The notes: generated by a model from the letters alone, not told the origin. Counted from the stretch's first letter, positions 1 through 7,926 are shown. The stretch is DNA of 10,414 nt from JAGOBX01 sp017999075 [NCBI: Candidatus Babelota bacterium] (GCA_017999075.1 JAGOBX010000084.1:1-10414); one strand, 5' to 3'. Made by a program: numbers and translations.

Positions 1-37
1 ATATTATAGGTTCTAATAATCAATAAAAAAATTAATT

Positions 38-42
38 GGAGG
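38..42 (+). promoter_or_regulatory. Shine-Dalgarno site of ppdK; decides the start
   Basis: A perfect GGAGG lies 10 nt before the ATG at 53. An in-frame TTG at 44 would extend the protein by three residues, but it sits only 1 nt after this site, too close for initiation. The ATG at 53 is therefore the better start. The 37 bases to its left are AT-rich and hold a TATTAT (2-7) that could be part of a -10 box, but the -35 region would be outside the window, so no promoter is called. Confidence 0.8.
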
Positions 43-52
43 TTTGAAAAAA

Positions 53-2863
53 ATGGCTAACGCAAAAAGTAAACCCGCTAAATTTGTCTATTTTTTTGGC
101 GGCGGCAAAGCTGAAGGCGATGGATCTATGAAAGAAACTCTGGGAGGTAAAGGTTCAGGATTGGCTGAAATGGTTAAAATAGGTTTACCTGTTCCCGGCG
201 GTTTTACAATAACTGTAGATACTTGCGCCGAATATTACAAACTCGGCCGTAAATTTCCGGCCAATTTAGAAAAAGAAATTAAAGAAAATCTTGCTAAACT
301 TGAAAAATTGACTAAAAAAAAATTGGGAGATCCTAAAGATCCTCTTCTTGTATCGGTCAGGTCAGGCGCGGCGCGTTCAATGCCCGGTATGATGGAAACA
401 ATACTTAATCTGGGATTGAATGATAAATCTGTTGAAGGTTTAGCCCAAAAAACAAATAATCCCCGTTTTGCTTATGACGGGTACAGAAGATTCATTCAGA
501 TGTATTCAACAACAGCAATGGGATTATCTAAAGAACCAATGGAAGAAATGCTTCATGAAATGAAAAAAAAACTTGGTGTTAAAACAGATCCTGAAATTCC
601 TGCCGAAAATTTAAAAGAATTATGCGAACAGTTTAAAAATTTTTATAAAAAAAATATGAATGGAAAAGATTTTCCTCAGGATCCTCTTGAACAATTATGG
701 GGAGCTGTAAAAGCAGTGTTCGGTTCTTGGGAAGCAGAAAAAGCAGTAACTTACAGACGCGTTGAAAAAATTACAGACTTAAAAGGAACCGCTGTAAATG
801 TTCAGCAGATGGTCTTTGGAAATAAAGGAGACAATTCCGGCACAGGAGTTTGTTTTACACGCGATCCTAACGATGGAAAAAATGAATTCTACGGCGATTA
901 TTTAGTTAATGCTCAGGGGGAAGATGTTGTTGCAGGAATAAGAACTCCTATGAAACTTTCTGAACTTCACAAAAGATTGCCAAAAATTTACAATCAATTA
1001 AGCGCAGTGCGCGCAATTCTTGAAACTCATTATAAAGAAATGCAGGATCTTGAATTTACTGTTGAAGAAGAAAAATTATATATGCTGCAATGTAGAACAG
1101 GCAAACGGACTCCTGCTGCCGCATTTCAAATTGCTGTGGATCAGGCTACTCTTCCTCTATTATCAAAAAAAGAAGCTGATAATTTGGTTAAAGCAGGATA
1201 TCTTCCGAAAAGTTACGCTGAAAGAGCTGTAAAACCTGTTTTGTCTAAAGAAGAAGCAGTTTTAAGAATTACTGATCAGGATATAGAAAGATTATTCTAT
1301 CCTGTTATTGATACGTCAAAAATAAAAATCGATCAATTGAAATCCTTAAAATTAGTTTCAGGAATTAATGCTGTTCCAGGAGCAGCTTCAGGTCAGATAG
1401 TGTTTAACGCTGCAGAAGCGGAAGAATGGGCAGCAAAAGGCAAAAAAGTTATTCTTGTACGTAAAGAAACAAGCCCGGAAGATGTAGGCGGTATGCATGC
1501 GTCACAGGGTATATTAACTGCTACTGGCGGTAAAACAAGCCATGCTGCTGTTGTTGCTCGCGGTTGGGGAAAATGCTGTATAGTCGGATGCGAAGCTTTG
1601 AATGTTGATTCTGAAAAAAAACAAATGACTGTAGGAAATAAAGTTTTAAAACAAGGGGATTTTATCACATTAAATGGTTCTGACGGAGATGTGTTTGTAG
1701 GAGAACTTCCTTTAAAAAAACCTGAACTTCCAAAAGCGTACTATACCCTTATGGGATGGGCAGACAAATTCAGAGTTATTAAAGTAAGAACTAATGCAGA
1801 TACTCCTTATGATTCTGAAAATGCTATAAAAATGGGCGCTGAAGGAATTGGATTATGCAGAACTGAACATATGTTTTTTGATACTGAAGAACGCAGATTG
1901 GCGATTCAGGAAATGATAGTTGCAGAAACTCTTGAAACCCGTAAAAAAGCTTTGGCAAAACTTCTGCCAATTCAAAGAGCAGATTTTGAAGGAATTTTTA
2001 AAGCTATGAACGGAAAACCTGTTACTATAAGATTAATTGATCCGCCGCTTCATGAATTTACTCCTAAAGACGATGCCGGAGTAAAAAAATTGTCTTCTAT
2101 TACCGGAAAATCATCTGACTCAATCAAACACCGTTGTGAACAATTACACGAATCAAATCCTATGCTTGGCCATCGTGGATGCAGATTGTGCATAACCTAT
2201 CCTGAAATTCTTGAAATGCAGGTAACCGCTATAATAGAAGCCGCGATTTCATGTGCAAAAAAAGGAATTAAAGTTCTTCCTGAAATAATGATTCCCTTAA
2301 CTATTGATAAAAAAGAATTTTCAATACTTGCTGCGCAGGCAAGAAAAATCGCGAACGATTTGATTAAAAAATCAAAATCAAAAGTTTCATATATGGTTGG
2401 AACAATGATAGAAATTCCGCGGGCAGCTTTGCTTGCTAATGAAATTGCTGAAGATGCTGAATTCTTCAGTTTTGGAACTAACGATTTAACTCAAATGACT
2501 CTTGGATTATCACGCGATGATGCTGGAAGATTTTTACCTGATTATGTACGCAATGAAAAAGAAGGTGGATACGGCATTTTTAAAGATGATCCATTCCAGT
2601 CTTTAGACCAGTCCGGAGTTGGACAACTTGTAAAACTTGGTATTGAACGAGGCAGATCAACTTCTCCTAATTTGAAAGTAGGTATTTGCGGCGAACATGG
2701 TGGAGAAGCAAAATCAGTTGAATTTTGTTGTAAAGTCGGTATGAACTATGTAAGTTGTTCTCCTTATAGAGTTCCTATAGCAAGACTTGCTGCTGCGCAG
2801 TTTGCAATAAAAAATTGTAACTGCTGCTGTGGAGGAAATAAATCTAAAGCAAAAAAAAAATAA
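53..2863 (+). CDS. ppdK: Pyruvate, phosphate dikinase (PPDK)
   Basis: The enzyme interconverts pyruvate + ATP + Pi and PEP + AMP + PPi in the cytoplasm. In PPi-linked fermenters it usually runs toward pyruvate and ATP. The protein is 936 aa from the ATG at 53. Domains in order are the N-terminal ATP-grasp nucleotide-binding region (about 1-385; VSVRSGAARSMPGMMET is typical), the swivelling phosphohistidine domain (about 430-560) with GGKTSHAAVVARG and catalytic His497, and the C-terminal PEP/pyruvate TIM barrel (about 575-910) with GLCRTEHMFF (Arg603), GTMIEIPRAALLA, FGTNDLTQMTLG and GICGEHGGE (catalytic Cys879). These align with His455, Arg561 and Cys831 of the 874-aa Clostridium symbiosum enzyme, so all key residues are present. 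Thr495, two residues before the His, matches the position phosphorylated by PDRP in plants and some bacteria, but no PDRP gene is in the window. The extra length is mainly a short N-terminal extension, small insertions and an odd tail with Cys922, 924, 925 and 926 followed by lysines. The gene is visibly less AT-rich than its neighbours, as expected for a highly expressed gene. It is monocistronic by its terminators. Confidence 0.97.
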   Translation: MANAKSKPAKFVYFFGGGKAEGDGSMKETLGGKGSGLAEMVKIGLPVPGGFTITVDTCAEYYKLGRKFPANLEKEIKENLAKLEKLTKKKLGDPKDPLLVSVRSGAARSMPGMMETILNLGLNDKSVEGLAQKTNNPRFAYDGYRRFIQMYSTTAMGLSKEPMEEMLHEMKKKLGVKTDPEIPAENLKELCEQFKNFYKKNMNGKDFPQDPLEQLWGAVKAVFGSWEAEKAVTYRRVEKITDLKGTAVNVQQMVFGNKGDNSGTGVCFTRDPNDGKNEFYGDYLVNAQGEDVVAGIRTPMKLSELHKRLPKIYNQLSAVRAILETHYKEMQDLEFTVEEEKLYMLQCRTGKRTPAAAFQIAVDQATLPLLSKKEADNLVKAGYLPKSYAERAVKPVLSKEEAVLRITDQDIERLFYPVIDTSKIKIDQLKSLKLVSGINAVPGAASGQIVFNAAEAEEWAAKGKKVILVRKETSPEDVGGMHASQGILTATGGKTSHAAVVARGWGKCCIVGCEALNVDSEKKQMTVGNKVLKQGDFITLNGSDGDVFVGELPLKKPELPKAYYTLMGWADKFRVIKVRTNADTPYDSENAIKMGAEGIGLCRTEHMFFDTEERRLAIQEMIVAETLETRKKALAKLLPIQRADFEGIFKAMNGKPVTIRLIDPPLHEFTPKDDAGVKKLSSITGKSSDSIKHRCEQLHESNPMLGHRGCRLCITYPEILEMQVTAIIEAAISCAKKGIKVLPEIMIPLTIDKKEFSILAAQARKIANDLIKKSKSKVSYMVGTMIEIPRAALLANEIAEDAEFFSFGTNDLTQMTLGLSRDDAGRFLPDYVRNEKEGGYGIFKDDPFQSLDQSGVGQLVKLGIERGRSTSPNLKVGICGEHGGEAKSVEFCCKVGMNYVSCSPYRVPIARLAAAQFAIKNCNCCCGGNKSKAKKK

Positions 2864-2875
2864 AATATACTTTCT

Positions 2876-2923
2876 AAACCTGAAAAATTGTTAGTCCATT
2901 TTTCCAGGTTTAACTATTTTTTT
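2876..2923 (+). terminator. Rho-independent terminator 1 of ppdK
   Basis: The arm AAACCTGAAAAAT (2876-2888) pairs with ATTTTTCCAGGTTT (2898-2911), with one bulged C and a 9-nt loop. A T7 run follows at 2917-2923, five bases after the stem. It starts 12 nt after the ppdK stop. The offset of the T run makes it weaker than the second hairpin. Confidence 0.7.
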
Positions 2924-2978
2924 AAACCCCCGGTTAACTATAAAAAAATATATATTATATAGTTATCGGGGGTTTTTT
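2924..2978 (+). terminator. Rho-independent terminator 2 of ppdK (strong hairpin)
   Basis: AAACCCCCG at 2924-2932, continued by TAACTATA to 2942, pairs with TATAGTTA...CGGGGGTTT (2958-2975). The stem is about 17 bp with a small internal mismatch, and it runs directly into T6 (2973-2978). It is the strongest hairpin in the window. On the minus strand, where the TPR-peptidase gene ends 15 nt away, the same stem is followed by only three Ts and then As. It may still stop convergent transcription, but its best orientation is plus. Confidence 0.85.
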
Positions 2979-2992
2979 ATAAAAAAATAATT

Positions 2993-4390
2993 TTATTTTC
3001 TTATAAAATCTTTAAAATTTATTTCAAACAATTTTAAATCAATTCCTAATATTCTCTTTAAAGATTTTTCAAATGATTCGCCAGAATTCATATTATCAAG
3101 AATTTTAACTATCGAATAATCACTGCCAAGTTTAGTTATATAATATGCTGCGGCAAATGACTGCATATAAGCCTGAGTAACTTGTTTTTCAGTTTTTAAA
3201 ATATTCCATGACTGATCCAATGAATTAAATGGAATCCATTCATATGAATCAACTGTATCCTTTAAATAATTTCTAATATTATTATTCCATTTTATTGATG
3301 GCTCAAATAATTGAGCAAAACCTTCATTTACCCAAACAGGAAGTTTATTCCCCACCCTTTCAAAAATTAACGCGTGGGTATATTCATGGTATAATAAATT
3401 TTTTAAATTTATTTTATCCCCTGTTGTAATATCACTTTCTCTAACTCTTATTTTCCCGTCATATAAACCTGCTGACCATTCAACACCTGTAACATTTTTA
3501 TATTTTTCTTCAGTATAAATAATAACAGACAATTTTTTTTTAGAATAAAATCCTATTTTATTTTTTAATGAAGAATATGCTTCGTTTAAAATATTTAATA
3601 CACTCCATGCAAGTTCAGTTTTTTCATAACCTTCATATTTAACTGTAAAATGTGAATATTTAGATTTCTTATAATTTTTTTCATTTTTAAAATCATTTTC
3701 TGCTTTTTTTAATTTTATCAATGCAGTATCATTTTCAGGATTTATTTTTACTGATAAAGTATAATATTTAATGGCATTATTCAAATCTTCATCCTCATAA
3801 TAATATGCATCTCCCAGAAGTTCCATTGTTAAATCCGAATCAGGATGCCTTTTTAATAATTTCAGAAATATTTTTTTTCTATCGTCTGAAGAAAGTGATA
3901 ATCCGTATCTTAATTTGACATTCAATTCAGTTTCTTTTATTTCTTGGTTTAACGGAGACAAACTTAAGGCTATTTCAATTTTTTTCGCAGCTTCTTTGAA
4001 TTTATTTTTTTCTAATAAATGAATGGCATTCTCCTTATAAATTAAAGCTATATTGTCTTTTGTTTCTTCATTGCTGTATATAGAATATGCTTTTTTCGCC
4101 CATTTCAATGCATCGGAAAATTTGGTTTTAGAGCATAAAACATTAGATAATTTAATATAGGCTTTTGCTAAAGACTTTTTATATTTTATTTTTTCAGGAT
4201 TTAAAAAAACAGCTTGTTCAAAATAAGTTATAGCTTGTTCAGTTTTGCCTTTCTTTAAAAATTGTCTGCCTTTTTGGAAATATTCGAACGACTTGTCACT
4301 CGTTATGCTTATAGATTGTGAATATGTATAACATGGAAAAATATACTGGCCTATTATAAAAAAATAAATAAATAAGAAATTTTTTATCAT
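2993..4390 (-). CDS. Secreted TPR protein with C-terminal gluzincin (peptidase MA-like) metallopeptidase domain
   Basis: This is a 465-aa protein. It begins with a hydrophobic signal sequence (about 1-25, likely cut near TYSQS; FPC at 18-20 is a poor lipobox), so it is probably periplasmic or envelope-anchored. Residues 34-222 hold about four TPR-like helical repeats (roughly 34-67, 74-107, 115-148 and 188-222; two end in a NPE-type turn), suggesting protein-protein contacts. The C-terminal half carries the zinc motif HEYTH (His335, Glu336, His339) and a downstream WVNEG with Glu356, the gluzincin third ligand. This is the layout of the peptidase-MA-like family, so an active zinc peptidase is predicted; the substrate is unknown. 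The ATG lies 3 nt after the ybeY stop with no clear Shine-Dalgarno, so translational coupling is likely. It is the last gene of the pgpH operon. Family assignment is fairly sure; the biological role is not. Confidence 0.85.
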   Translation of the reverse strand: MIKNFLFIYFFIIGQYIFPCYTYSQSISITSDKSFEYFQKGRQFLKKGKTEQAITYFEQAVFLNPEKIKYKKSLAKAYIKLSNVLCSKTKFSDALKWAKKAYSIYSNEETKDNIALIYKENAIHLLEKNKFKEAAKKIEIALSLSPLNQEIKETELNVKLRYGLSLSSDDRKKIFLKLLKRHPDSDLTMELLGDAYYYEDEDLNNAIKYYTLSVKINPENDTALIKLKKAENDFKNEKNYKKSKYSHFTVKYEGYEKTELAWSVLNILNEAYSSLKNKIGFYSKKKLSVIIYTEEKYKNVTGVEWSAGLYDGKIRVRESDITTGDKINLKNLLYHEYTHALIFERVGNKLPVWVNEGFAQLFEPSIKWNNNIRNYLKDTVDSYEWIPFNSLDQSWNILKTEKQVTQAYMQSFAAAYYITKLGSDYSIVKILDNMNSGESFEKSLKRILGIDLKLFEINFKDFIRK

Positions 4391-4393
4391 ATA

Positions 4394-4852
4394 TCATATT
4401 AATTTTTTTATAATCATATCTGTTTTTCTATTCATTTCCCTTAATTTTTCAGGCGTTTCATGAGTCATTCCAGTCAAATGAAGCAAACCGTGAATAAACA
4501 TTCTGAAAAATTCATTCTTAAATCCGGTATTATACTGCTTTGATTGAATTTGAATTCTATCCAGTGAAATAACTATTTCCCCAAGCATATTCTTCTTTGT
4601 TTCAGGATTAAATTCATTTAGTTGAAACGATAAAACATCTGTTGGTTCTTCTTTACTTCTATAACAATGATTCAACTTTGAAATATATCTATCCGAACAC
4701 AGAATCAGATTTATCTCACAATTATTAATTTCTAAAATCGCGGTAATAAAATAATATGCATTTTTTAAATCTTTATTTTTTAGATCAAATTCAACGTGAC
4801 GATATTTATGAATAATGTTTATGATATTATCTGACTGAGCGCTGCTATTCAT
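4394..4852 (-). CDS. ybeY: YbeY endoribonuclease / rRNA maturation factor
   Basis: YbeY is a metal-dependent single-strand endoribonuclease needed for 16S rRNA 3'-end maturation and late ribosome quality control. The protein is 152 aa from the ATG at 4852, against 155 aa for E. coli YbeY. It contains the family signature YRSKEEPTDVLSFQ (conserved Arg) and the zinc motif HxxxHxxGxxH as HGLLHLTGMTH, with His121, His125 and His131 (E. coli 114, 118 and 124). Two small departures are GYDH changed to GMTH and SFP changed to SFQ; neither removes a metal ligand. An upstream in-frame ATG at 4909 would give 171 aa, but it adds a lysine-rich stretch that overlaps pgpH by 65 nt, so I prefer 4852. That start overlaps the pgpH stop by 8 nt (ATGAATAG), with only a weak purine-rich AAAGAAA upstream, pointing to coupled translation. 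The pgpH-ybeY order is common in bacteria. Confidence 0.93.
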   Translation of the reverse strand: MNSSAQSDNIINIIHKYRHVEFDLKNKDLKNAYYFITAILEINNCEINLILCSDRYISKLNHCYRSKEEPTDVLSFQLNEFNPETKKNMLGEIVISLDRIQIQSKQYNTGFKNEFFRMFIHGLLHLTGMTHETPEKLREMNRKTDMIIKKLI

Positions 4853-7004
4853 TTTTTTTCTTTGATAATTCTTCATTATCTTTAATCTCTTTTTCATCCG
4901 GGTATTCAATCCTTGTATGATACATAGTCGTCAATATTTTTATAAAAGTTTCTGAAATAACCTTTATTTCTTTCAAAGTCAGTTCGCTGTTATCCAAATC
5001 CCCGTCATTTATTTTCTTTTTTATGGCATTGTTTACCATATCAGAAATTCTGGCAGGAGTAGGATTTTTCAAAGTTCTTGTCATTGCTTCAATAGTATCA
5101 GCCATTGATAAAATGGCCGATTCTTTAAAGTTAGGAGTAGGACCAGGATACCTGTAATCGCTTTCACTAACAGGTTCACCTGATTTCAAAGCAGAATTAT
5201 AAAAATATATCATCAAAGACTTTCCGTGATGCTGCTGAATCATATCTTTAATAGATTTGGGTAATTTCCATTTATCTGCAAGTTCAAGACCCTGTTTAAC
5301 ATGAGCTTTCAAAACAGAGTTACTTAAACTTGGTTTAATATAGTTATGTGGGTTTTCCATATAATTCTGATTTTCAATAAAATAATTAGGCTTAACCATC
5401 TTCCCTATATCATGATAATAAGCTCCGACTCTGGCAAGAAGCGGATTAGCTCCTATAGCCTGCGCAGCTGATTCCGACAGATTTGCAAGAGTTAAACTAT
5501 GCTGATATGTCCCCGGCGCTTTTGTTGCAAGCTCTTTCAGCAAAGGATGACTTATATCAGCAAGTTCCATTAGTCTGTAATCAGTCGTCAAATTAAATAA
5601 ACTTTCAAAAATAGGCATAAAACCCGTTACAAAACTTGGTGTAAGCAAAAGTCCCTTTACAAAAATTATTATATAAGCAACAAAAGAAATATCCAAATGA
5701 GTATTAAATATATGAGAATACAATTTTTCGGTAATAAATAAAAACACTATATTCGACACTGAAATAAAAAAACCTGATTTTAAAAGATTTGTCCTGCGCT
5801 TTGCCTGTGACATAAAAAAAACACCGGTCATACTACTGAAAAATATAGTAAATCCAAGCAGAAAAGAGTATCCTGAATCTGAAAATAATGTATTAACCGA
5901 ATATACTGAATATACAAGAGAAGATATGAACGCAGTCAATAACGCTACTATTATCCCTGTTCTATTAAAAAGCATCATTACTGATAATATAGCTGATGAT
6001 TCAATTGGTATTAAAAATATATACGTGAATAATTTATCTGCAAATAACGATGAATTAATAAGCACTAAATAAATTTTCAACAAAAAAGCTGGAATAATAA
6101 GCAGAATAAAAAATACTGTATAATTACTGATATTTCTTTTGAAATTAGAAATAAAAAAATGAAAATAATAATTACTGAAAATAAATAAAACTATAAAAGT
6201 AAAAAATAACAGAATCACTAAATATATATCTGTATTCCATTTATAAGTGCTTATATTTTTTAATATCTCGACTTTATCTTTAGTTATAAGTTCACCCTTC
6301 TTTATAAGAGTTTCTCCTTTCAATACTTTACGTTTTGCCGGAGTTATTGAACGGATTATTTTATTATATTCATCAAGCATCGCAACATTGTCAATTACTA
6401 TATTAGGTCTTACAAAGTTAGTTAAAACTAAAATTAAATTTTCCGCATAATTGTTATCGATATTTGAATTTAATTTTATAAACTTTGATAATCCATCTTC
6501 CCCTATAATTATGTTATTCTGATAATTTTTCAAACTATCCCCTGATTTCTCAATTGAATGAATAACATTATTTCTTTTAGAAATTACTGATATCCCGTTT
6601 TTATATTCTTTTTCGTCAAATTGGATTTCTTTGTATCCGATATCAAATATTTTTCTTATAAGTCTGTTTGATTCTTTTATAAAATCAAACTTGTCTTTAA
6701 TCTTATCTGATACATTTAATTTTATTAAAATAGTATCATCAACAATCGGAGCAACATCTTCCATCTTATATATGACTTTCATGTCTTTATATATATCTGC
6801 TTGCTGTTTTTGAAGTGAAAGATTGTCAGATATCTCAAAATTTTTCGGAGAAACTATATCCGAAGCTGCTGTTATACCTTCAATTATTTGTTGACTTTTA
6901 TATATTTTTGGAGAACATATTAAAGTCAATATCACTATTGAAACAAAATATATTATAAATTTAATAAACCTTGATTTACCGTCTTCGTTATTAAAAAATG
7001 ACAT
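4845..7004 (-). CDS. pgpH: PgpH-family 7TM-HD cyclic di-AMP phosphodiesterase
   Basis: A 719-aa inner-membrane protein. It has an N-terminal membrane anchor (about 14-32), then an extracytoplasmic 7TMR-HDED region (about 34-258, ending with the family-like LKGETLIKKGELIT at 228-241). About seven transmembrane helices follow (from about 260 to 462), then a cytoplasmic HD domain (about 485-660). Visible HD residues are His502 in YQHS, His531-Asp532 in YYHDIGK, His568, the pair His592-His593 in QQHHGKSL, and Asp636 in SMADTIEA. FIENQ and RYPGPTP are also typical of the family. Characterised PgpH proteins hydrolyse c-di-AMP to pApA; this function is inferred by family. The start is the ATG at 7004 with a weak GGGA 7 nt upstream (7015-7012). 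An ATG 4 nt earlier is out of frame and stops after five codons. First gene of the pgpH-ybeY-peptidase operon. The usual upstream partner phoH is absent; ogt diverges there instead. Confidence 0.92.
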   Translation of the reverse strand: MSFFNNEDGKSRFIKFIIYFVSIVILTLICSPKIYKSQQIIEGITAASDIVSPKNFEISDNLSLQKQQADIYKDMKVIYKMEDVAPIVDDTILIKLNVSDKIKDKFDFIKESNRLIRKIFDIGYKEIQFDEKEYKNGISVISKRNNVIHSIEKSGDSLKNYQNNIIIGEDGLSKFIKLNSNIDNNYAENLILVLTNFVRPNIVIDNVAMLDEYNKIIRSITPAKRKVLKGETLIKKGELITKDKVEILKNISTYKWNTDIYLVILLFFTFIVLFIFSNYYFHFFISNFKRNISNYTVFFILLIIPAFLLKIYLVLINSSLFADKLFTYIFLIPIESSAILSVMMLFNRTGIIVALLTAFISSLVYSVYSVNTLFSDSGYSFLLGFTIFFSSMTGVFFMSQAKRRTNLLKSGFFISVSNIVFLFITEKLYSHIFNTHLDISFVAYIIIFVKGLLLTPSFVTGFMPIFESLFNLTTDYRLMELADISHPLLKELATKAPGTYQHSLTLANLSESAAQAIGANPLLARVGAYYHDIGKMVKPNYFIENQNYMENPHNYIKPSLSNSVLKAHVKQGLELADKWKLPKSIKDMIQQHHGKSLMIYFYNSALKSGEPVSESDYRYPGPTPNFKESAILSMADTIEAMTRTLKNPTPARISDMVNNAIKKKINDGDLDNSELTLKEIKVISETFIKILTTMYHTRIEYPDEKEIKDNEELSKKKNE

Positions 7005-7011
7005 TCATTTA

Positions 7012-7015
7012 TCCC
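7012..7015 (-). promoter_or_regulatory. Weak Shine-Dalgarno of pgpH
   Basis: GGGA on the minus strand, 7 nt before the ATG at 7004. It favours this ATG over the out-of-frame ATG at 7008, whose frame closes after five codons. Confidence 0.4.
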
Positions 7016-7075
7016 AATTTTATTTCAAAAAATTAAATTAATTAAAAAATACTATCTCGATTTTTTTAATTATTT

Positions 7076-7104
7076 ATTATATTTGCCGAAGAATCATTTG
7101 TCAA
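7076..7104 (-). promoter_or_regulatory. Consensus sigma70-type promoter of the pgpH operon
   Basis: On the minus strand, TTGACA (7104-7099) and TATAAT (7081-7076) are separated by exactly 17 nt. Both hexamers are perfect matches to the vegetative consensus. Transcription would start near 7069, leaving a leader of about 65 nt before pgpH. I see no strong hairpin or riboswitch fold in this leader. This points to constitutive, housekeeping-sigma expression of pgpH, ybeY and the peptidase gene. Confidence 0.85.
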
Positions 7105-7165
7105 GATTAAGTTAAATTTCAGGGGTTATTGTGCATTTAAATATTTTCTGTTTTTTTATTGTAAT

Positions 7166-7194
7166 TTGAAGGATTTATTGATAAAATATATATT
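7166..7194 (+). promoter_or_regulatory. Candidate promoter of ogt
   Basis: TTGAAG (7166-7171) and TATATT (7189-7194) with a 17-nt spacer match consensus at 4/6 and 5/6 positions. It lies about 90 nt before the ogt ATG. In sequence this AT-rich such matches arise by chance, so it is only the best candidate. The 282-nt gap between pgpH and ogt otherwise shows no gene and no clear operator. Confidence 0.35.
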
Positions 7195-7286
7195 TATAAC
7201 TTGAATTAAAAATATTTCAACTCATTATTTTTGATTGATTTGCAAAAATATATCTTAAAATTTTTTTACTTAATTGGTAATCGGAA

Positions 7287-7838
7287 ATGCCTGAAATACT
7301 GGATCATTATTTTGAATTGGAGAATGTGGGTAAAATAAAACTTACTTTTCATGAAAATCAAAATAAACTAAAATTAAAAAGAATTTATCTCCCGGGATCT
7401 TTTAAATATATAGAATCATATTATAATAATTTCCACACATATACAACAAATAAAATCAAACAAAATTCCGGAAAACAAACAATTAATATTATAAAAAAAT
7501 ATATAATTTATGCAAATGCAGGGATTAATCAAAAAATAAATTTTACACTATTTGATTTTTCAGGATTAACAGATTTCCAAAAAAAAATCCTGTTCACATT
7601 GTTTAAAAAAATTAAAAGAGGGGATACCGTATCCTACAAAAAATTAGGAGACATAGCAGGATTTAAAAATACGGCAAGAGCAGTAGGAAACTCTATGGCT
7701 AAAAATCCATTTCCAATAATTTTTCCATGTCATAGAGTTATATGCTCTAATGGTACAATTGGTAATTTTCAAGGAAATCAATTTTTAAAAAATATTTTGT
7801 TGAATATAGAAAAAAATATTTACCGGAAAAAAAATTAA
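7287..7838 (+). CDS. ogt: Methylated-DNA--protein-cysteine methyltransferase (O6-alkylguanine-DNA alkyltransferase)
   Basis: This suicide repair protein transfers the alkyl group from O6-alkylguanine (and O4-alkylthymine) in DNA to its own cysteine. It is 183 aa. The divergent N-terminal domain (about 1-90) is followed by the conserved C-terminal DNA-binding domain. Tyr117 is in VSYKKLG, the arginine finger Arg131 in ARAVG, the Asn hinge Asn140 in NPFPI, and the acceptor Cys148 in PCHRVI, so every catalytic element is present. The segment after the active site reads GNFQGN rather than the usual GxxGG. There is no N-terminal Ada-type zinc domain, so it is a stand-alone enzyme rather than the Ada regulator. 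The ATG at 7287 has no good Shine-Dalgarno; only GGTAA/CGGAA lie upstream. It is a single gene between two minus-strand operons. Confidence 0.95.
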   Translation: MPEILDHYFELENVGKIKLTFHENQNKLKLKRIYLPGSFKYIESYYNNFHTYTTNKIKQNSGKQTINIIKKYIIYANAGINQKINFTLFDFSGLTDFQKKILFTLFKKIKRGDTVSYKKLGDIAGFKNTARAVGNSMAKNPFPIIFPCHRVICSNGTIGNFQGNQFLKNILLNIEKNIYRKKN

Positions 7839-7854
7839 ACAAATGATTTTTTTT
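7827..7854 (+). terminator. Possible weak terminator at the end of ogt
   Basis: A8T (7827-7835) can pair with AT8 (7846-7854) around a 10-nt loop that includes the ogt stop codon. The stem is only A-U pairs, with the T run inside it, so termination strength is doubtful. Between here and 7926 no GC-containing hairpin is visible on either strand, so the end of the opposing operon has no recognisable intrinsic terminator. Confidence 0.25.
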
Positions 7855-7926
7855 AATTACTGGATATAATGTTATTATTTTAAAGCATATTTTTTTAATT
7901 TTGGTGCACTTAAAACTCAAAGAAAA

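Noticed and set aside
1393-1668. Open frame of 91 codons on the minus strand inside ppdK
   Set aside because: It lies opposite the phosphohistidine domain of a clear PPDK gene, has no ribosome binding site, and its length follows from the codon pattern of the real gene.
2831-2835. GGAGG near the end of ppdK that looks like a ribosome binding site
   Set aside because: It encodes the Gly-Gly of the PPDK tail, and no start codon with an open frame follows; the terminators come directly after.
4853-4909. Longer N terminus for YbeY from the ATG at 4909
   Set aside because: It would add 19 mostly basic residues not seen in the family and overlap pgpH by 65 nt. The ATG at 4852 gives the family length and a compact 8-nt overlap.
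6247-6813. Two short plus-strand open frames (67 and 60 codons) opposite pgpH
   Set aside because: Both are low-complexity hydrophobic readings of the antisense of the HDED region, without ribosome binding sites. They are shadows of pgpH.
7201-7220. Inverted repeat TTGAA-10 nt-TTCAA upstream of ogt
   Set aside because: Arms of five bases in very AT-rich sequence are expected by chance, and it lies outside the clear promoter elements.
7005-7286. Searched for a small gene, RNA or riboswitch between pgpH and ogt
   Set aside because: Frames are only a few codons long and no stable GC-containing fold is visible; only the promoters are supported.
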